Assembly (NCBI GenBank): GCA_036925085.1
Contig: JAUPFP010000057.1
Span: 248,001-312,000 of the forward strand
DNA: 64,000 nucleotides
Reading direction: 5' to 3'
Source of the DNA: Brachycybe producta
Lineage: Eukaryota; Arthropoda; Diplopoda; Playtdesmida; Andrognathidae
Positions 41,801 to 57,420 of this stretch are shown here, piece by piece. Numbering within the stretch: the first letter of the stretch is position 1; every line of letters starts with the position of its first letter. A model generated the notes under the pieces. The model saw only the letters and a list, made by a program, of their open reading frames with translations. It was not told where the DNA came from and searched no databases. Made by a program: the position numbers and the translations under genes.

Positions 41801-44800
41801 GGTTTTCACAAAATGTAACATAACCAAAAAACTACTTGAGATATTTTGAAACTGATTTCACCAGTGTGTTCAGAATCAAAAAATCTATAAGAATCTTTAA
41901 AAAATTCATTTTTTGGTTAAAGTAAACCTAACAATAATTAACAAAAAAACGATACATTTCGTTTTTAATTAACAAATAAAGAAAAAAACATGGTTTTTAC
42001 AAAATGTAACATAACCAAAAAACTACTTGAGATATTTTGAAACTGATTTTACCAGTCTGTTCAGAATCAAAAAATCTGTAAGATTCTGTAAGAAATTCAT
42101 TTGTTAGTTAAAGGAAATCTAACAATAATTAACAAAAAACGATACATTTGGTTTGTAATTAACAAACAAAGAAAAAAACATGGTTTTCACAAAATGTAAC
42201 ATAACCAAAAAACTACTTGAGATATTTTGAAACTGATTTCACCAGTGTGTTCAGAATCAAAAAATCTATAAGAATCAGTAAGAAATTCATTTGTTAGTTA
42301 AAGTAAATCTAACAATAATTAACAAAAAACAATACATTTGGTTTTTAATTAACAAACAAAGAAAAAAACATGGTTTTCACAAAATGTAACATAACCAAAA
42401 AACTACTTGAGATATTTTGAAACTGATTTCACCAGTGTGTTCAGAATCAAAAAATCTATAAGAATCTTTAAAAAATTCATTTTTTGGTTAAAGTAAACCT
42501 AACAATAATTAACAAAAAAACGATACATTTCGTTTTTAATTAACAAATAAAGAAAAAAACATGGTTTTTACAAAATGTAACATAACTAAAAAACTACTTG
42601 AGATATTTTGAAACTGATTTTACCAGTCTGTTCAGAATCAAAAAATCTGTAAGATTCTGTAAGAAATTCATTTTTTTGTTAAAGTAAACCTTACAATAAT
42701 TAACAAAAAATGATACATTTCGTTTTTAATTAACAAACAAAAAAAAAACGTGGTTTTCACAAAATGTAACATAACCAAAAAACTACTTGAGATATTTTGA
42801 AACTGATTTCACCAGTGTGTTCAGAATCAAAAAATCTATAAGAATCAGTAAGAAATTCATTTGTTAGTTAAAGTAAATCTAACAATAATTAAAAAACGAT
42901 ACATTTCGTTTTTAATTAACAAACAAAAAAAAAACGTGGTTTTCACAAAATGTAACATAACCAAAAAACTACTTGAGATATTTTGAAACTGATTTTACCA
43001 GTCTGTTCAGAATCAAAAAATCTGTAAGATTCTGTAAGAAATTCATTTGTTAGTTAAAGGAAATCTAACAATAATTAACAAAAAACGATACATTTGGTTT
43101 GTAATTAACAAACAAAGAAAAAAACATGGTTTTCACAAAATGTAACATAACCAAAAAACTACTTGAGATATTTTGAAACTGATTTCAGCTGTGTGTTCAG
43201 AATCAAAAAATCTATAAGAATCAGTAAGAAATTCATTTGTTAGTTAAAGTAAATCTAACAATAATTAACAAAAAACGATACATTTCGTTTTTAATTAACA
43301 AACAAAAAAAAATGTTGTTTTCACAAAATGTAACTTAACCATAAAACTACTTGAGATATTTTGAAACTGATTTCATCAGTGTGTTCAGAATCAAAAAATC
43401 TATAAGAATCTTTAAAAAATTCATTTTTTGGTTAAAGTAAACCTAACAATAATTAACAAAAAAACGATACATTTCGTTTTTAATTAACAAACAAAAAAAA
43501 AAACGTGGTTTTCACAAAATGTAACATAACCAAAAAACTACTTGAGATATTTTGAAACTGATTTCACCAGTGTGTTCAGAATCAAAAAATCTGTAAGAAT
43601 CTGTAAGAAATTCATTTGTTAGTTAAAGTAAATCTAACAATAATTAACAAAAAACGATACATTTCGTTTTTAATTAACAAATAAAGAAAAAAACATGGTT
43701 TTTACAAAATGTAACATAACTAAAAAACTACTTGAGATATTTTGAAACTGATTTTACCAGTCTGTTCAGAATCAAAAAATCTGTAAGATTCTGTAAGAAA
43801 TTCATTTTTTTGTTAAAGTAAACCTTACAATAATTAACAAAAAATGATACATTTCGTTTTTAATTAACAAACAAAAAAAAACGTGGTTTTCACAAAATGT
43901 AACATAACCAAAAAACTACTTGAGATATTTTGAAACTGATTTCACCAGTGTGTTCAGAATCAAAAAATCTATAAGAATCAGTAAGAAATTCATTTGTTAG
44001 TTAAAGTAAATCTAACAATAATTAAAAAACGATACATTTCGTTTTTAATTAACAAACAAAAAAAAACGTGGTTTTCACAAAATGTAACATAACCAAAAAA
44101 CTACTTGAGATATTTTGAAACTGATTTTACCAGTCTGTTCAGAATCAAAAAATCTGTAAGATTCTGTAAGAAATTCATTTGTTAGTTAAAGTAAATCTAA
44201 CAATAATTAACAAAAAACGATACATTTGGTTTGTAATTAACAAACAAAGAAAAAAACATGGTTTTCACAAAATGTAACATAACCAAAAAACTACTTCAGA
44301 TATTTTGAAACTGATTTCAGCTGTGTGTTCAGAATCAAAAAATCTATAAGAATCAGTAAGAAATTCATTTGTTAGTTAAAGTAAATCTAACAATAATTAA
44401 CAAAAAACGATACATTTCGTTTTTAATTAACAAACAAAAAAAAATGTTTTCACAAAATGTAACTTAACCATAAAACTACTTGAGATATTTTGAAACTGAT
44501 TTCATCAGTGTTCAGAATCAAAAAATCTATAAGAATCTTTAAAAAATTCATTTTTTGGTTAAAGTAAACCTAACAATAATTAACAAAAAAACGATACATT
44601 TCGTTTTTAATTAACAAACAAAAAAAAAACGTGGTTTTCACAAAATGTAACATAACCAAAAAACTACTTGAGATATTTTGAAACTGATTTCACCAGTGTG
44701 TTCAGAATCAAAAAATCTATAAGAATCTTTAAAAAATTCATTTTTTGGTTAAAGTAAACCTAACAATAATTAACAAAAAAACGATACATTTCGTTTTTAA

Positions 44801-47800
44801 TTAACAAACAAAAAAAAAACGTGGTTTTCACAAAATGTAACATAACCAAAAAACTACTTGAGATATTTTGAAACTGATTTCATCAGTGTGTTCAGAATCA
44901 AAAAATCTATAAGAATCTTTAAAAAATTCATTTTTTGGTTAAAGTAAACCTAACAATAATTAACAAAAAAACGATACATTTCGTTTTTAATTAACAAATA
45001 AAGAAAAAAACATGGTTTTTACAAAATGTAACATAACCAAAAAACTACTTGAGATATTTTGAAACTGATTTCAGCTGTGTGTTCAGAATCAAAAAATCTA
45101 TAAGAATCAGTAAGAAATTCATTTGTTAGTTAAAGTAAATCTAACAATAATTAACAAAAAACGATACATTTCGTTTTTAATTAACAAACAAAAAAAAATG
45201 TTGTTTTCACAAAATGTAACTTAACCATAAAACTACTTGAGATATTTTGAAACTGATTTCATCAGTGTGTTCAGAATCAAAAAATCTATAAGAATCTTTA
45301 AAAAATTCATTTTTTGGTTAAAGTAAACCTAACAATAATTAACAAAAAAACGATACATTTCGTTTTTAATTAACAAACAAAAAAAAACGTGGTTTTCACA
45401 AAATGTAACATAACCAAAAAACTACTTGAGATATTTTGAAACTGATTTCATCAGTGTGTTCAGAATCAAAAAATCTATAAGAATCTTTAAAAAATTCATT
45501 TTTTGGTTAAAGTAAACCTAACAATAATTAACAAAAAAACGATACATTTCGTTTTTAATTAACAAATAAAGAAAAAAACATGGTTTTTACAAAATGTAAC
45601 ATAACCAAAAAACTACTTGAGATATTTTGAAACTGATTTCAGCTGTGTGTTCAGAATCAAAAAATCTATAAGAATCAGTAAGAAATTCATTTGTTAGTTA
45701 AAGTAAATCTAACAATAATTAACAAAAAACGATACATTTCGTTTTTAATTAACAAACAAAAAAAAATGTTGTTTTCACAAAATGTAACTTAACCATAAAA
45801 CTACTTGAGATATTTTGAAACTGATTTCATCAGTGTGTTCAGAATCAAAAAATCTATAAGAATCTTTAAAAAATTCATTTTTTGGTTAAAGTAAACCTAA
45901 CAATAATTAACAAAAAAACGATACATTTCGTTTTTAATTAACAAACAAAAAAAAAACGTGGTTTTCACAAAATGTAACATAACCAAAAAACTACTTGAGA
46001 TATTTTGAAACTGATTTCACCAGTGTGTTCAGAATCAAAAAATCTGTAAGAATCTGTAAGAAATTCATTTGTTAGTTAAAGTAAATCTAACAATAATTAA
46101 CAAAAAACGATACATTTGGTTTTTAATTAACAAACAAAGAAAAAAACATGGTTTTCACAAAATGTAACATAACCAAAAAACTACTTGAGATATTTTGAAA
46201 CTGATTTCACCAGTGTGTTCAGAATCAAAAAATCTATAAGAATCTTTAAAAAATTCATTTTTTGGTTAAAGTAAACCTAACAATAATTAACAAAAAAACG
46301 ATACATTTCGTTTTTAATTAACAAATAAAGAAAAAAACATGGTTTTTACAAAATGTAACATAACCAAAAAACTACTTGAGATATTTTGAAACTGATTTTA
46401 CCAGTCTGTTCAGAATCAAAAAATCTGTAAGATTCTGTAAGAAATTCATTTGTTAGTTAAAGGAAATCTAACAATAATTAACAAAAAACGATACATTTGG
46501 TTTGTAATTAACAAACAAAGAAAAAAACATGGTTTTCACAAAATGTAACATAACCAAAAAACTACTTGAGATATTTTGAAACTGATTTCACCAGTGTGTT
46601 CAGAATCAAAAAATCTGTAAGAATCTGTAAGAAATTCATTTGTTAGTTAAAGTAAATCTAACAATAATTAACAAAAAACGATACATTTGGTTTTTAATTA
46701 ACAAACAAAGAAAAAAACATGGTTTTCACAAAATGTAACATAACCAAAAAACTACTTGAGATATTTTGAAACTGATTTCACCAGTGTGTTCAGAATCAAA
46801 AAATCTATAAGAATCTTTAAAAAATTCATTTTTTGGTTAAAGTAAACCTAACAATAATTAACAAAAAAACGATACATTTCGTTTTTAATTAACAAACAAA
46901 AAAAAAACGTGGTTTTCACAAAATGTAACATAACCAAAAAACTACTTGAGATATTTTGAAACTGATTTCACCAGGGTGTTCAGAATCAAAAAATCTATAA
47001 GAATCTTTAAAAAATTCATTTTTTGGTTAAAGTAAACCTAACAATAATTAACAAAAAAACGATACATTTCGTTTTTAATTAACAAACAAAAAAAAAACGT
47101 GGTTTTCACAAAATGTAACATAACCAAAAAACTACTTGAGATATTTTGAAACTGATTTCACCAGGGTGTTCAGAATCAAAAAATCTATAAGAATCTTTAA
47201 AAAATTCATTTTTTGGTTAAAGTAAACCTAACAATAATTAACAAAAAAACGATACATTTCGTTTTTAATTAACAAACAAAAAAAAAACGTGGTTTTCACA
47301 AAATGTAACATAACCAAAAAACTACTTGAGATATTTTGAAACTGATTTCATCAGTGTGTTCAGAATCAAAAAATCTATAAGAATCTTTAAAAAATTCATT
47401 TTTTGGTTAAAGTAAACCTAACAATAATTAACAAAAAAACGATACATTTCGTTTTTAATTAACAAACAAAAAAAAAACGTGGTTTTCACAAAATGTAACA
47501 TAACCAAAAAAGTACTTGAGATATTTTGAAACTGATTTCACCAGTGTGTTCAGAATCAAAAAATCTATAAGAATCTTTAAAAAATTCATTTTTTGGTTAA
47601 AGTAAACCTAACAATAATTAACAAAAAAACGATACATTTCGTTTTTAATTAACAAATAAAGAAAAAAACATGGTTTTTACAAAATGTAACATAACTAAAA
47701 AACTACTTGAGATATTTTGAAACTGATTTTACCAGTCTGTTCAGAATCAAAAAATCTGTAAGATTCTGTAAGAAATTCATTTTTTTGTTAAAGTAAACCT

Positions 47801-50800
47801 TACAATAATTAACAAAAAATGATACATTTCGTTTTTAATTAACAAACAAAAAAAAATGTTGTTTTCACAAAATGTAACTTAACCATAAAACTACTTGAGA
47901 TATTTTGAAACTGATTTCATCAGTGTGTTCAGAATCAAAAAATCTATAAGAATCTTTAAAAAATTCATTTTTTGGTTAAAGTAAACCTAACAATAATTAA
48001 CAAAAAAACGATACATTTCGTTTTTAATTAACAAACAAAAAAAAAACGTGGTTTTCACAAAATGTAACATAACCAAAAAACTACTTGAGATATTTTGAAA
48101 CTGATTTCACCAGTGTGTTCAGAATCAAAAAATCTGTAAGAATCTGTAAGAAATTCATTTGTTAGTTAAAGTAAATCTAACAATAATTAACAAAAAACGA
48201 TACATTTGGTTTTTAATTAACAAACAAAGAAAAAAACATGGTTTTCACAAAATGTAACATAACCAAAAAACTACTTGAGATATTTTGAAACTGATTTCAC
48301 CAGTGTGTTCAGAATCAAAAAATCTATAAGAATCAGTAAGAAATTCATTTGTTAGTTAAAGTAAATCTAACAATAATTAACAAAAAACGATACATTTCGT
48401 TTTTAATTAACAAACAAAAAAAAATGTTTTCACAAAATGTAACTTAACCATAAAACTACTTGAGATATTTTGAAACTGATTTCATCAGTGTGTTCAGAAT
48501 CAAAAAATCTATAAGAATCTTTAAAAAATTCATTTTTTGGTTAAAGTAAACCTAACAATAATTAACAAAAAAACGATACATTTCGTTTTTAATTAACAAA
48601 CAAAAAAAAAACGTGGTTTTCACAAAATGTAACATAACCAAAAAACTACTTGAGATATTTTGAAACTGATTTCACCAGTGTGTTCAGAATCAAAAAATCT
48701 ATAAGAATCTTTAAAAAATTCATTTTTTGGTTAAAGTAAACCTAACAATAATTAACAAAAAAACGATACATTTCGTTTTTAATTAACAAATAAAGAAAAA
48801 AACATGGTTTTTACAAAATGTAACATAACCAAAAAACTACTTGAGATATTTTGAAACTGATTTTACCAGTCTGTTCAGAATCAAAAAATCTGTAAGATTC
48901 TGTAAGAAATTCATTTGTTAGTTAAAGGAAATCTAACAATAATTAACAAAAAACGATACATTTGGTTTGTAATTAACAAACAAAGAAAAAAACATGGTTT
49001 TCACAAAATGTAACATAACCAAAAAACTACTTGAGATATTTTGAAACTGATTTCACCAGTGTGTTCAGAATCAAAAAATCTATAAGAATCAGTAAGAAAT
49101 TCATTTGTTAGTTAAAGTAAATCTAACAATAATTAACAAAAAACAATACATTTGGTTTTTAATTAACAAACAAAGAAAAAAACATGGTTTTCACAAAATG
49201 TAACATAACCAAAAAACTACTTGAGATATTTTGAAACTGATTTCACCAGTGTGTTCAGAATCAAAAAATCTATAAGAATCTTTAAAAAATTCATTTTTTG
49301 GTTAAAGTAAACCTAACAATAATTAACAAAAAAACGATACATTTCGTTTTTAATTAACAAATAAAGAAAAAAACATGGTTTTTACAAAATGTAACATAAC
49401 TAAAAAACTACTTGAGATATTTTGAAACTGATTTTACCAGTCTGTTCAGAATCAAAAAATCTGTAAGATTCTGTAAGAAATTCATTTTTTTGTTAAAGTA
49501 AACCTTACAATAATTAACAAAAAATGATACATTTCGTTTTTAATTAACAAACAAAAAAAAAACGTGGTTTTCACAAAATGTAACATAACCAAAAAACTAC
49601 TTGAGATATTTTGAAACTGATTTCACCAGTGTGTTCAGAATCAAAAAATCTATAAGAATCAGTAAGAAATTCATTTGTTAGTTAAAGTAAATCTAACAAT
49701 AATTAAAAAACGATACATTTCGTTTTTAATTAACAAACAAAAAAAAAACGTGGTTTTCACAAAATGTAACATAACCAAAAAACTACTTGAGATATTTTGA
49801 AACTGATTTTACCAGTCTGTTCAGAATCAAAAAATCTGTAAGATTCTGTAAGAAATTCATTTGTTAGTTAAAGGAAATCTAACAATAATTAACAAAAAAC
49901 GATACATTTGGTTTGTAATTAACAAACAAAGAAAAAAACATGGTTTTCACAAAATGTAACATAACCAAAAAACTACTTGAGATATTTTGAAACTGATTTC
50001 AGCTGTGTGTTCAGAATCAAAAAATCTATAAGAATCAGTAAGAAATTCATTTGTTAGTTAAAGTAAATCTAACAATAATTAACAAAAAACGATACATTTC
50101 GTTTTTAATTAACAAACAAAAAAAAATGTTGTTTTCACAAAATGTAACTTAACCATAAAACTACTTGAGATATTTTGAAACTGATTTCATCAGTGTGTTC
50201 AGAATCAAAAAATCTATAAGAATCTTTAAAAAATTCATTTTTTGGTTAAAGTAAACCTAACAATAATTAACAAAAAAACGATACATTTCGTTTTTAATTA
50301 ACAAACAAAAAAAAAACGTGGTTTTCACAAAATGTAACATAACCAAAAAACTACTTGAGATATTTTGAAACTGATTTCACCAGTGTGTTCAGAATCAAAA
50401 AATCTGTAAGAATCTGTAAGAAATTCATTTGTTAGTTAAAGTAAATCTAACAATAATTAACAAAAAACGATACATTTCGTTTTTAATTAACAAATAAAGA
50501 AAAAAACATGGTTTTTACAAAATGTAACATAACTAAAAAACTACTTGAGATATTTTGAAACTGATTTTACCAGTCTGTTCAGAATCAAAAAATCTGTAAG
50601 ATTCTGTAAGAAATTCATTTTTTTGTTAAAGTAAACCTTACAATAATTAACAAAAAATGATACATTTCGTTTTTAATTAACAAACAAAAAAAAACGTGGT
50701 TTTCACAAAATGTAACATAACCAAAAAACTACTTGAGATATTTTGAAACTGATTTCACCAGTGTGTTCAGAATCAAAAAATCTATAAGAATCAGTAAGAA

Positions 50801-53586
50801 ATTCATTTGTTAGTTAAAGTAAATCTAACAATAATTAAAAAACGATACATTTCGTTTTTAATTAACAAACAAAAAAAAACGTGGTTTTCACAAAATGTAA
50901 CATAACCAAAAACTACTTGAGATATTTTGAAACTGATTTTACCAGTCTGTTCAGAATCAAAAAATCTGTAAGATTCTGTAAGAAATTCATTTGTTAGTTA
51001 AAGTAAATCTAACAATAATTAACAAAAAACGATACATTTGGTTTGTAATTAACAAACAAAGAAAAAAACATGGTTTTCACAAAATGTAACATAACCAAAA
51101 AACTACTTGAGATATTTTGAAACTGATTTCAGCTGTGTGTTCAGAATCAAAAAATCTATAAGAATCAGTAAGAAATTCATTTGTTAGTTAAAGTAAATCT
51201 AACAATAATTAACAAAAAACGATACATTTCGTTTTTAATTAACAAACAAAAAAAAATGTTTTCACAAAATGTAACTTAACCATAAAACTACTTGAGATAT
51301 TTTGAAACTGATTTCATCAGTGTTCAGAATAAAAAAATCTATAAGAATCTTTAAAAAATTCATTTTTTGGTTAAAGTAAACCTAACAATAATTAACAAAA
51401 AAACGATACATTTCGTTTTTAATTAACAAACAAAAAAAAAACGTGGTTTTCACAAAATGTAACATAACCAAAAAACTACTTGAGATATTTTGAAACTGAT
51501 TTCACCAGTGTGTTCAGAATCAAAAAATCTGTAAGAATCTGTAAGAAATTCATTTGTTAGTTAAAGTAAATCTAACAATAATTAACAAAAAACGATACAT
51601 TTGGTTTTTAATTAACAAACAAAGAAAAAAACATGGTTTTCACAAAATGTAACATAACCAAAAAACTACTTGAGATATTTTGAAACTGATTTCACCAGTG
51701 TGTTCAGAATCAAAAAATCTATAAGAATATGTAAGAAATTCATTTTTTGGTTAAAGTAAACCTAACAATAATTAACAAAAAAACGATACATTTCGTTTTT
51801 AATTAACAAACAAAGAAAAAAACATGGTTTTTACAAATTGTAACATAACCAAAAAACTACTTGAGATATTTTGAAACTGATTTCAGCAGTGTGTTCAGAA
51901 TCAAAAAATCTATAAAAATATGTAAGAAATTCATTTTTTTGTTAAAGTAAACCTAACAATAATTAACAAAAAATGATACATTTCATTTTTAATTAACAAA
52001 CAAAGAAAAAAACATGGTTTTCACAAAATGTAACATAACCAAAAAACTACTTGAGATATTTTGAAACTGATTTCAGCAGTGTGTTCAGAATCAAAAAATC
52101 TATAAGAATCAGTAAGAAATTCATTTGTTAGTTAAAGTAAATCTAACAATAATTAACAAAAAACGATACATTTCTTTTTTAATTAACAAACAAAGAAAAA
52201 AACATGGTTTTTACAAAATGTAACATAACCAAAAAACTACTTGAGATATTTTGAAACTGATTTCAGCAGTGTGTTCAGAATCAAAAAATCTATAAGAATA
52301 TGTAAGAAATTCATTTTTTGGTTAAAGTAAACCTAACAATAATTAACAAAAAAACGATACATTTCGTTTTTAATTAACAAACAAAGAAAAAAACATGGTT
52401 TTTACAAAATGTAACATAACCAAAAAACTACTTGAGATATTTTGAAACTGATTTCAGCAGTGTGTTCAGAATCAAAAAATCTATAAAAATATGTAAGAAA
52501 TTCATTTTTTGGTTAAAGTAAACCTAACAATAATTAACAAAAAAACGATACATTTCGTTTTTAATTAACAAATAAAGAAAAAAACATGGTTTTTACAAAA
52601 TGTAACATAACTAAAAAACTACTTGAGATATTTTGAAACTGATTTTACCAGTCTGTTCAGAATCAAAAAATCTGTAAGATTCTGTAAGAAATTCATTTTT
52701 TTGTTAAAGTAAACCTTACAATAATTAACAAAAAATGATACATTTCGTTTTTAATTAACAAACAAAAAAAAATGTTGTTTTCACAAAATGTAACTTAACC
52801 ATAAAACTACTTGAGATATTTTGAAACTGATTTCATCAGTGTGTTCAGAATCAAAAAATCTATAAGAATCTTTAAAAAATTCATTTTTTGGTTAAAGTAA
52901 ACCTAACAATAATTAACAAAAAAACGATACATTTCGTTTTTAATTAACAAACAAAAAAAAAACGTGGTTTTCACAAAATGTAACATAACCAAAAAACTAC
53001 TTGAGATATTTTGAAACTGATTTCACCAGTGTGTTCAGAATCAAAAAATCTGTAAGAATCTGTAAGAAATTCATTTGTTAGTTAAAGTAAATCTAACAAT
53101 AATTAACAAAAAACGATACATTTGGTTTTTAATTAACAAACAAAGAAAAAAACATGGTTTTCACAAAATGTAACATAACCAAAAAACTACTTGAGATATT
53201 TTGAAACTGATTTCACCAGTGTGTTCAGAATCAAAAAATCTATAAGAATCAGTAAAAAATTCATTTGTTAGTTAAAGTAAATCTAACAATAATTAACAAA
53301 AAATGATACATTTCGTTTTTAATTAACAAACAAAAAAAAAAACGTGGTTTTCACAAAATGTAACATAACCAAAAAACTACTTGAGATATTTTGAAACTGA
53401 TTTCACCAGTGTGTTCAGAATCAAAAAATCTATAAGAATCAGTAAGAAATTCATTTGTTAGTTAAAGTAAATCTAACAATAATTAACAAAAAACGATACA
53501 TTTCGTTTTTAATTAACAAACAAAAAAAAATGTTTTCACAAAATGTAACTTAACCATAAAACTACTTGAGATATTTTGAAACTGAT
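38821..53586 (+). repeat. Higher-order block 2 of the satellite (~14.8 kb, ~78 monomers), adjacent to block 1
   Basis: It begins where block 1 ends and repeats its order of monomer subtypes. It differs by a net two extra monomers in the segment 40.5-47.5 kb, where the rare CAGGGTGTTC monomer is present twice (about 46974 and 47163) against once in block 1 (32400). The match ends near 53586, where block 1 would continue with AGCTGTG but this copy has ATCAGTG. The two blocks are a recent tandem duplication. Confidence 0.7.
51724..52590 (+). repeat. Satellite subtype cassette, copy 2
   Basis: Same four AGCAGT monomers in the same order as copy 1, 14,764 bp further on, including the single ACAAATTGTAAC monomer (about 37070 and 51834). 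Confidence 0.7.
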
Positions 53587-56500
53587 TTCATCAGTGTGTT
53601 CAGAATCAAAAAATCTATAAGAATCTTTAAAAAATTCATTTTTTGGTTAAAGTAAACCTAACAATAATTAACAAAAAAACGATACATTTCGTTTTTAATT
53701 AACAAACAAAAAAAAAACGTGGTTTTCACAAAATGTAACATAACCAAAAAACTACTTGAGATATTTTGAAACTGATTTCACCAGTGTGTTCAGAATCAAA
53801 AAATCTATAAGAATCTTTAAAAAATTCATTTTTTGGTTAAAGTAAACCTAACAATAATTAACAAAAAAACGATACATTTCGTTTTTAATTAACAAATAAA
53901 GAAAAAAACATGGTTTTTACAAAATGTAACATAACCAAAAAACTACTTGAGATATTTTGAAACTGATTTTACCAGTCTGTTCAGAATCAAAAAATCTGTA
54001 AGATTCTGTAAGAAATTCATTTGTTAGTTAAAGGAAATCTAACAATAATTAACAAAAAACGATACATTTGGTTTGTAATTAACAAACAAAGAAAAAAACA
54101 TGGTTTTCACAAAATGTAACATAACCAAAAAACTACTTGAGATATTTTGAAACTGATTTCACCAGTGTGTTCAGAATCAAAAAATCTATAAGAATCTTTA
54201 AAAAATTCATTTTTTGGTTAAAGTAAACCTAACAATAATTAACAAAAAAACGATACATTTCGTTTTTAATTAACAAATAAAGAAAAAAACATGGTTTTTA
54301 CAAAATGTAACATAACTAAAAAACTACTTGAGATATTTTGAAACTGATTTTACCAGTCTGTTCAGAATCAAAAAATCTGTAAGATTCTGTAAGAAATTCA
54401 TTTTTTTGTTAAAGTAAACCTTACAATAATTAACAAAAAATGATACATTTCGTTTTTAATTAACAAACAAAAAAAAAAACGTGGTTTTCACAAAATGTAA
54501 CATAACCAAAAAACTACTTGAGATATTTTGAAACTGATTTCACCAGTGTGTTCAGAATCAAAAAATCTATAAGAATCAGTAAGAAATTCATTTGTTAGTT
54601 AAAGTAAATCTAACAATAATTAAAAAACGATACATTTCGTTTTTAATTAACAAACAAAAAAAAAACGTGGTTTTCACAAAATGTAACATAACCAAAAAAC
54701 TACTTGAGATATTTTGAAACTGATTTTACCAGTCTGTTCAGAATCAAAAAATCTGTAAGATTCTGTAAGAAATTCATTTGTTAGTTAAAGGAAATCTAAC
54801 AATAATTAACAAAAAACGATACATTTGGTTTGTAATTAACAAACAAAGAAAAAAACATGGTTTTCACAAAATGTAACATAACCAAAAAACTACTTGAGAT
54901 ATTTTGAAACTGATTTCAGCTGTGTGTTCAGAATCAAAAAATCTATAAGAATCAGTAAGAAATTCATTTGTTAGTTAAAGTAAATCTAACAATAATTAAC
55001 AAAAAACGATACATTTCGTTTTTAATTAACAAACAAAAAAAAATGTTGTTTTCACAAAATGTAACTTAACCATAAAACTACTTGAGATATTTTGAAACTG
55101 ATTTCATCAGTGTGTTCAGAATCAAAAAATCTATAAGAATCTTTAAAAAATTCATTTTTTGGTTAAAGTAAACCTAACAATAATTAACAAAAAAACGATA
55201 CATTTCGTTTTTAATTAACAAACAAAAAAAAAACGTGGTTTTCACAAAATGTAACATAACCAAAAAACTACTTGAGATATTTTGAAACTGATTTCACCAG
55301 TGTGTTCAGAATCAAAAAATCTGTAAGAATCTGTAAGAAATTCATTTGTTAGTTAAAGTAAATCTAACAATAATTAACAAAAAACGATACATTTCGTTTT
55401 TAATTAACAAATAAAGAAAAAAACATGGTTTTTACAAAATGTAACATAACTAAAAAACTACTTGAGATATTTTGAAACTGATTTTACCAGTCTGTTCAGA
55501 ATCAAAAAATCTGTAAGATTCTGTAAGAAATTCATTTTTTTGTTAAAGTAAACCTTACAATAATTAACAAAAAATGATACATTTCGTTTTTAATTAACAA
55601 ACAAAAAAAAACGTGGTTTTCACAAAATGTAACATAACCAAAAAACTACTTGAGATATTTTGAAACTGATTTCACCAGTGTGTTCAGAATCAAAAAATCT
55701 ATAAGAATCAGTAAGAAATTCATTTGTTAGTTAAAGTAAATCTAACAATAATTAAAAAACGATACATTTCGTTTTTAATTAACAAACAAAAAAAAACGTG
55801 GTTTTCACAAAATGTAACATAACCAAAAAACTACTTGAGATATTTTGAAACTGATTTTACCAGTCTGTTCAGAATCAAAAAATCTGTAAGATTCTGTAAG
55901 AAATTCATTTGTTAGTTAAAGTAAATCTAACAATAATTAACAAAAAACGATACATTTGGTTTGTAATTAACAAACAAAAAAAAATGTTTTCACAAAATGT
56001 AACTTAACCATAAAACTACTTGAGATATTTTGAAACTGATTTCATCAGTGTGTTCAGAATCAAAAAATCTATAAGAATCTTTAAAAAATTCATTTTTTGG
56101 TTAAAGTAAACCTAACAATAATTAACAAAAAAACGATACATTTCGTTTTTAATTAACAAACAAAAAAAAAACGTGGTTTTCACAAAATGTAACATAACCA
56201 AAAAACTACTTGAGATATTTTGAAACTGATTTCACCAGTGTGTTCAGAATCAAAAAATCTATAAGAATCTTTAAAAAATTCATTTTTTGGTTAAAGTAAA
56301 CCTAACAATAATTAACAAAAAAACGATACATTTCGTTTTTAATTAACAAACAAAAAAAAAACGTGGTTTTCACAAAATGTAACATAACCAAAAAACTACT
56401 TGAGATATTTTGAAACTGATTTCACCAGTGTGTTCAGAATCAAAAAATCTGTAAGAATCTGTAAGAAATTCATTTGTTAGTTAAAGTAAATCTAACAATA

Positions 56501-57420
56501 ATTAACAAAAAACGATACATTTGGTTTTTAATTAACAAACAAAGAAAAAAACATGGTTTTCACAAAATGTAACATAACCAAAAAACTACTTGAGATATTT
56601 TGAAACTGATTTCACCAGTGTGTTCAGAATCAAAAAATCTATAAGAATATGTAAGAAATTCATTTTTTGGTTAAAGTAAACCTAACAATAATTAACAAAA
56701 AAACGATACATTTCGTTTTTAATTAACAAACAAAGAAAAAAACATGGTTTTTACAAATTGTAACATAACCAAAAAACTACTTGAGATATTTTGAAACTGA
56801 TTTCAGCAGTGTGTTCAGAATCAAAAAATCTATAAAAATATGTAAGAAATTCATTTTTTTGTTAAAGTAAACCTAACAATAATTAACAAAAAATGATACA
56901 TTTCATTTTTAATTAACAAACAAAGAAAAAAACATGGTTTTCACAAAATGTAACATAACCAAAAAACTACTTGAGATATTTTGAAACTGATTTCAGCAGT
57001 GTGTTCAGAATCAAAAAATCTATAAGAATCAGTAAGAAATTCATTTGTTAGTTAAAGTAAATCTAACAATAATTAACAAAAAACGATACATTTCTTTTTT
57101 AATTAACAAACAAAGAAAAAAACATGGTTTTTACAAAATGTAACATAACCAAAAAACTACTTGAGATATTTTGAAACTGATTTCAGCAGTGTGTTCAGAA
57201 TCAAAAAATCTATAAGAATATGTAAGAAATTCATTTTTTGGTTAAAGTAAACCTAACAATAATTAACAAAAAAACGATACATTTCGTTTTTAATTAACAA
57301 ACAAAGAAAAAAACATGGTTTTTACAAAATGTAACATAACCAAAAAACTACTTGAGATATTTTGAAACTGATTTCAGCAGTGTGTTCAGAATCAAAAAAT
57401 CTATAAAAATATGTAAGAAA
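53587..57420 (+). repeat. Truncated, internally deleted third copy of the higher-order block
   Basis: The order of subtypes follows block 2 from about 41.7 kb onward, but one monomer (the CAATAC subtype) is missing near 54.1 kb. Near 56.0-56.6 kb the order jumps to that of 51.5 kb. The block then ends with the four-monomer AGCAGT cassette that also ends related stretches at 37.0-37.8 and 51.8-52.6 kb. This is a mosaic expected from unequal exchange or deletion between monomers. Confidence 0.55.
56646..57420 (+). repeat. Satellite subtype cassette, copy 3, near the right edge of the array
   Basis: Same order of variants, 4,920 bp (26 monomers) after copy 2. It is followed by one last monomer to 57644 that is more diverged (ACCACTTGAG, ATTTGGAAAC, ATTCAATTG) before the LTR begins. 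Confidence 0.7.
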
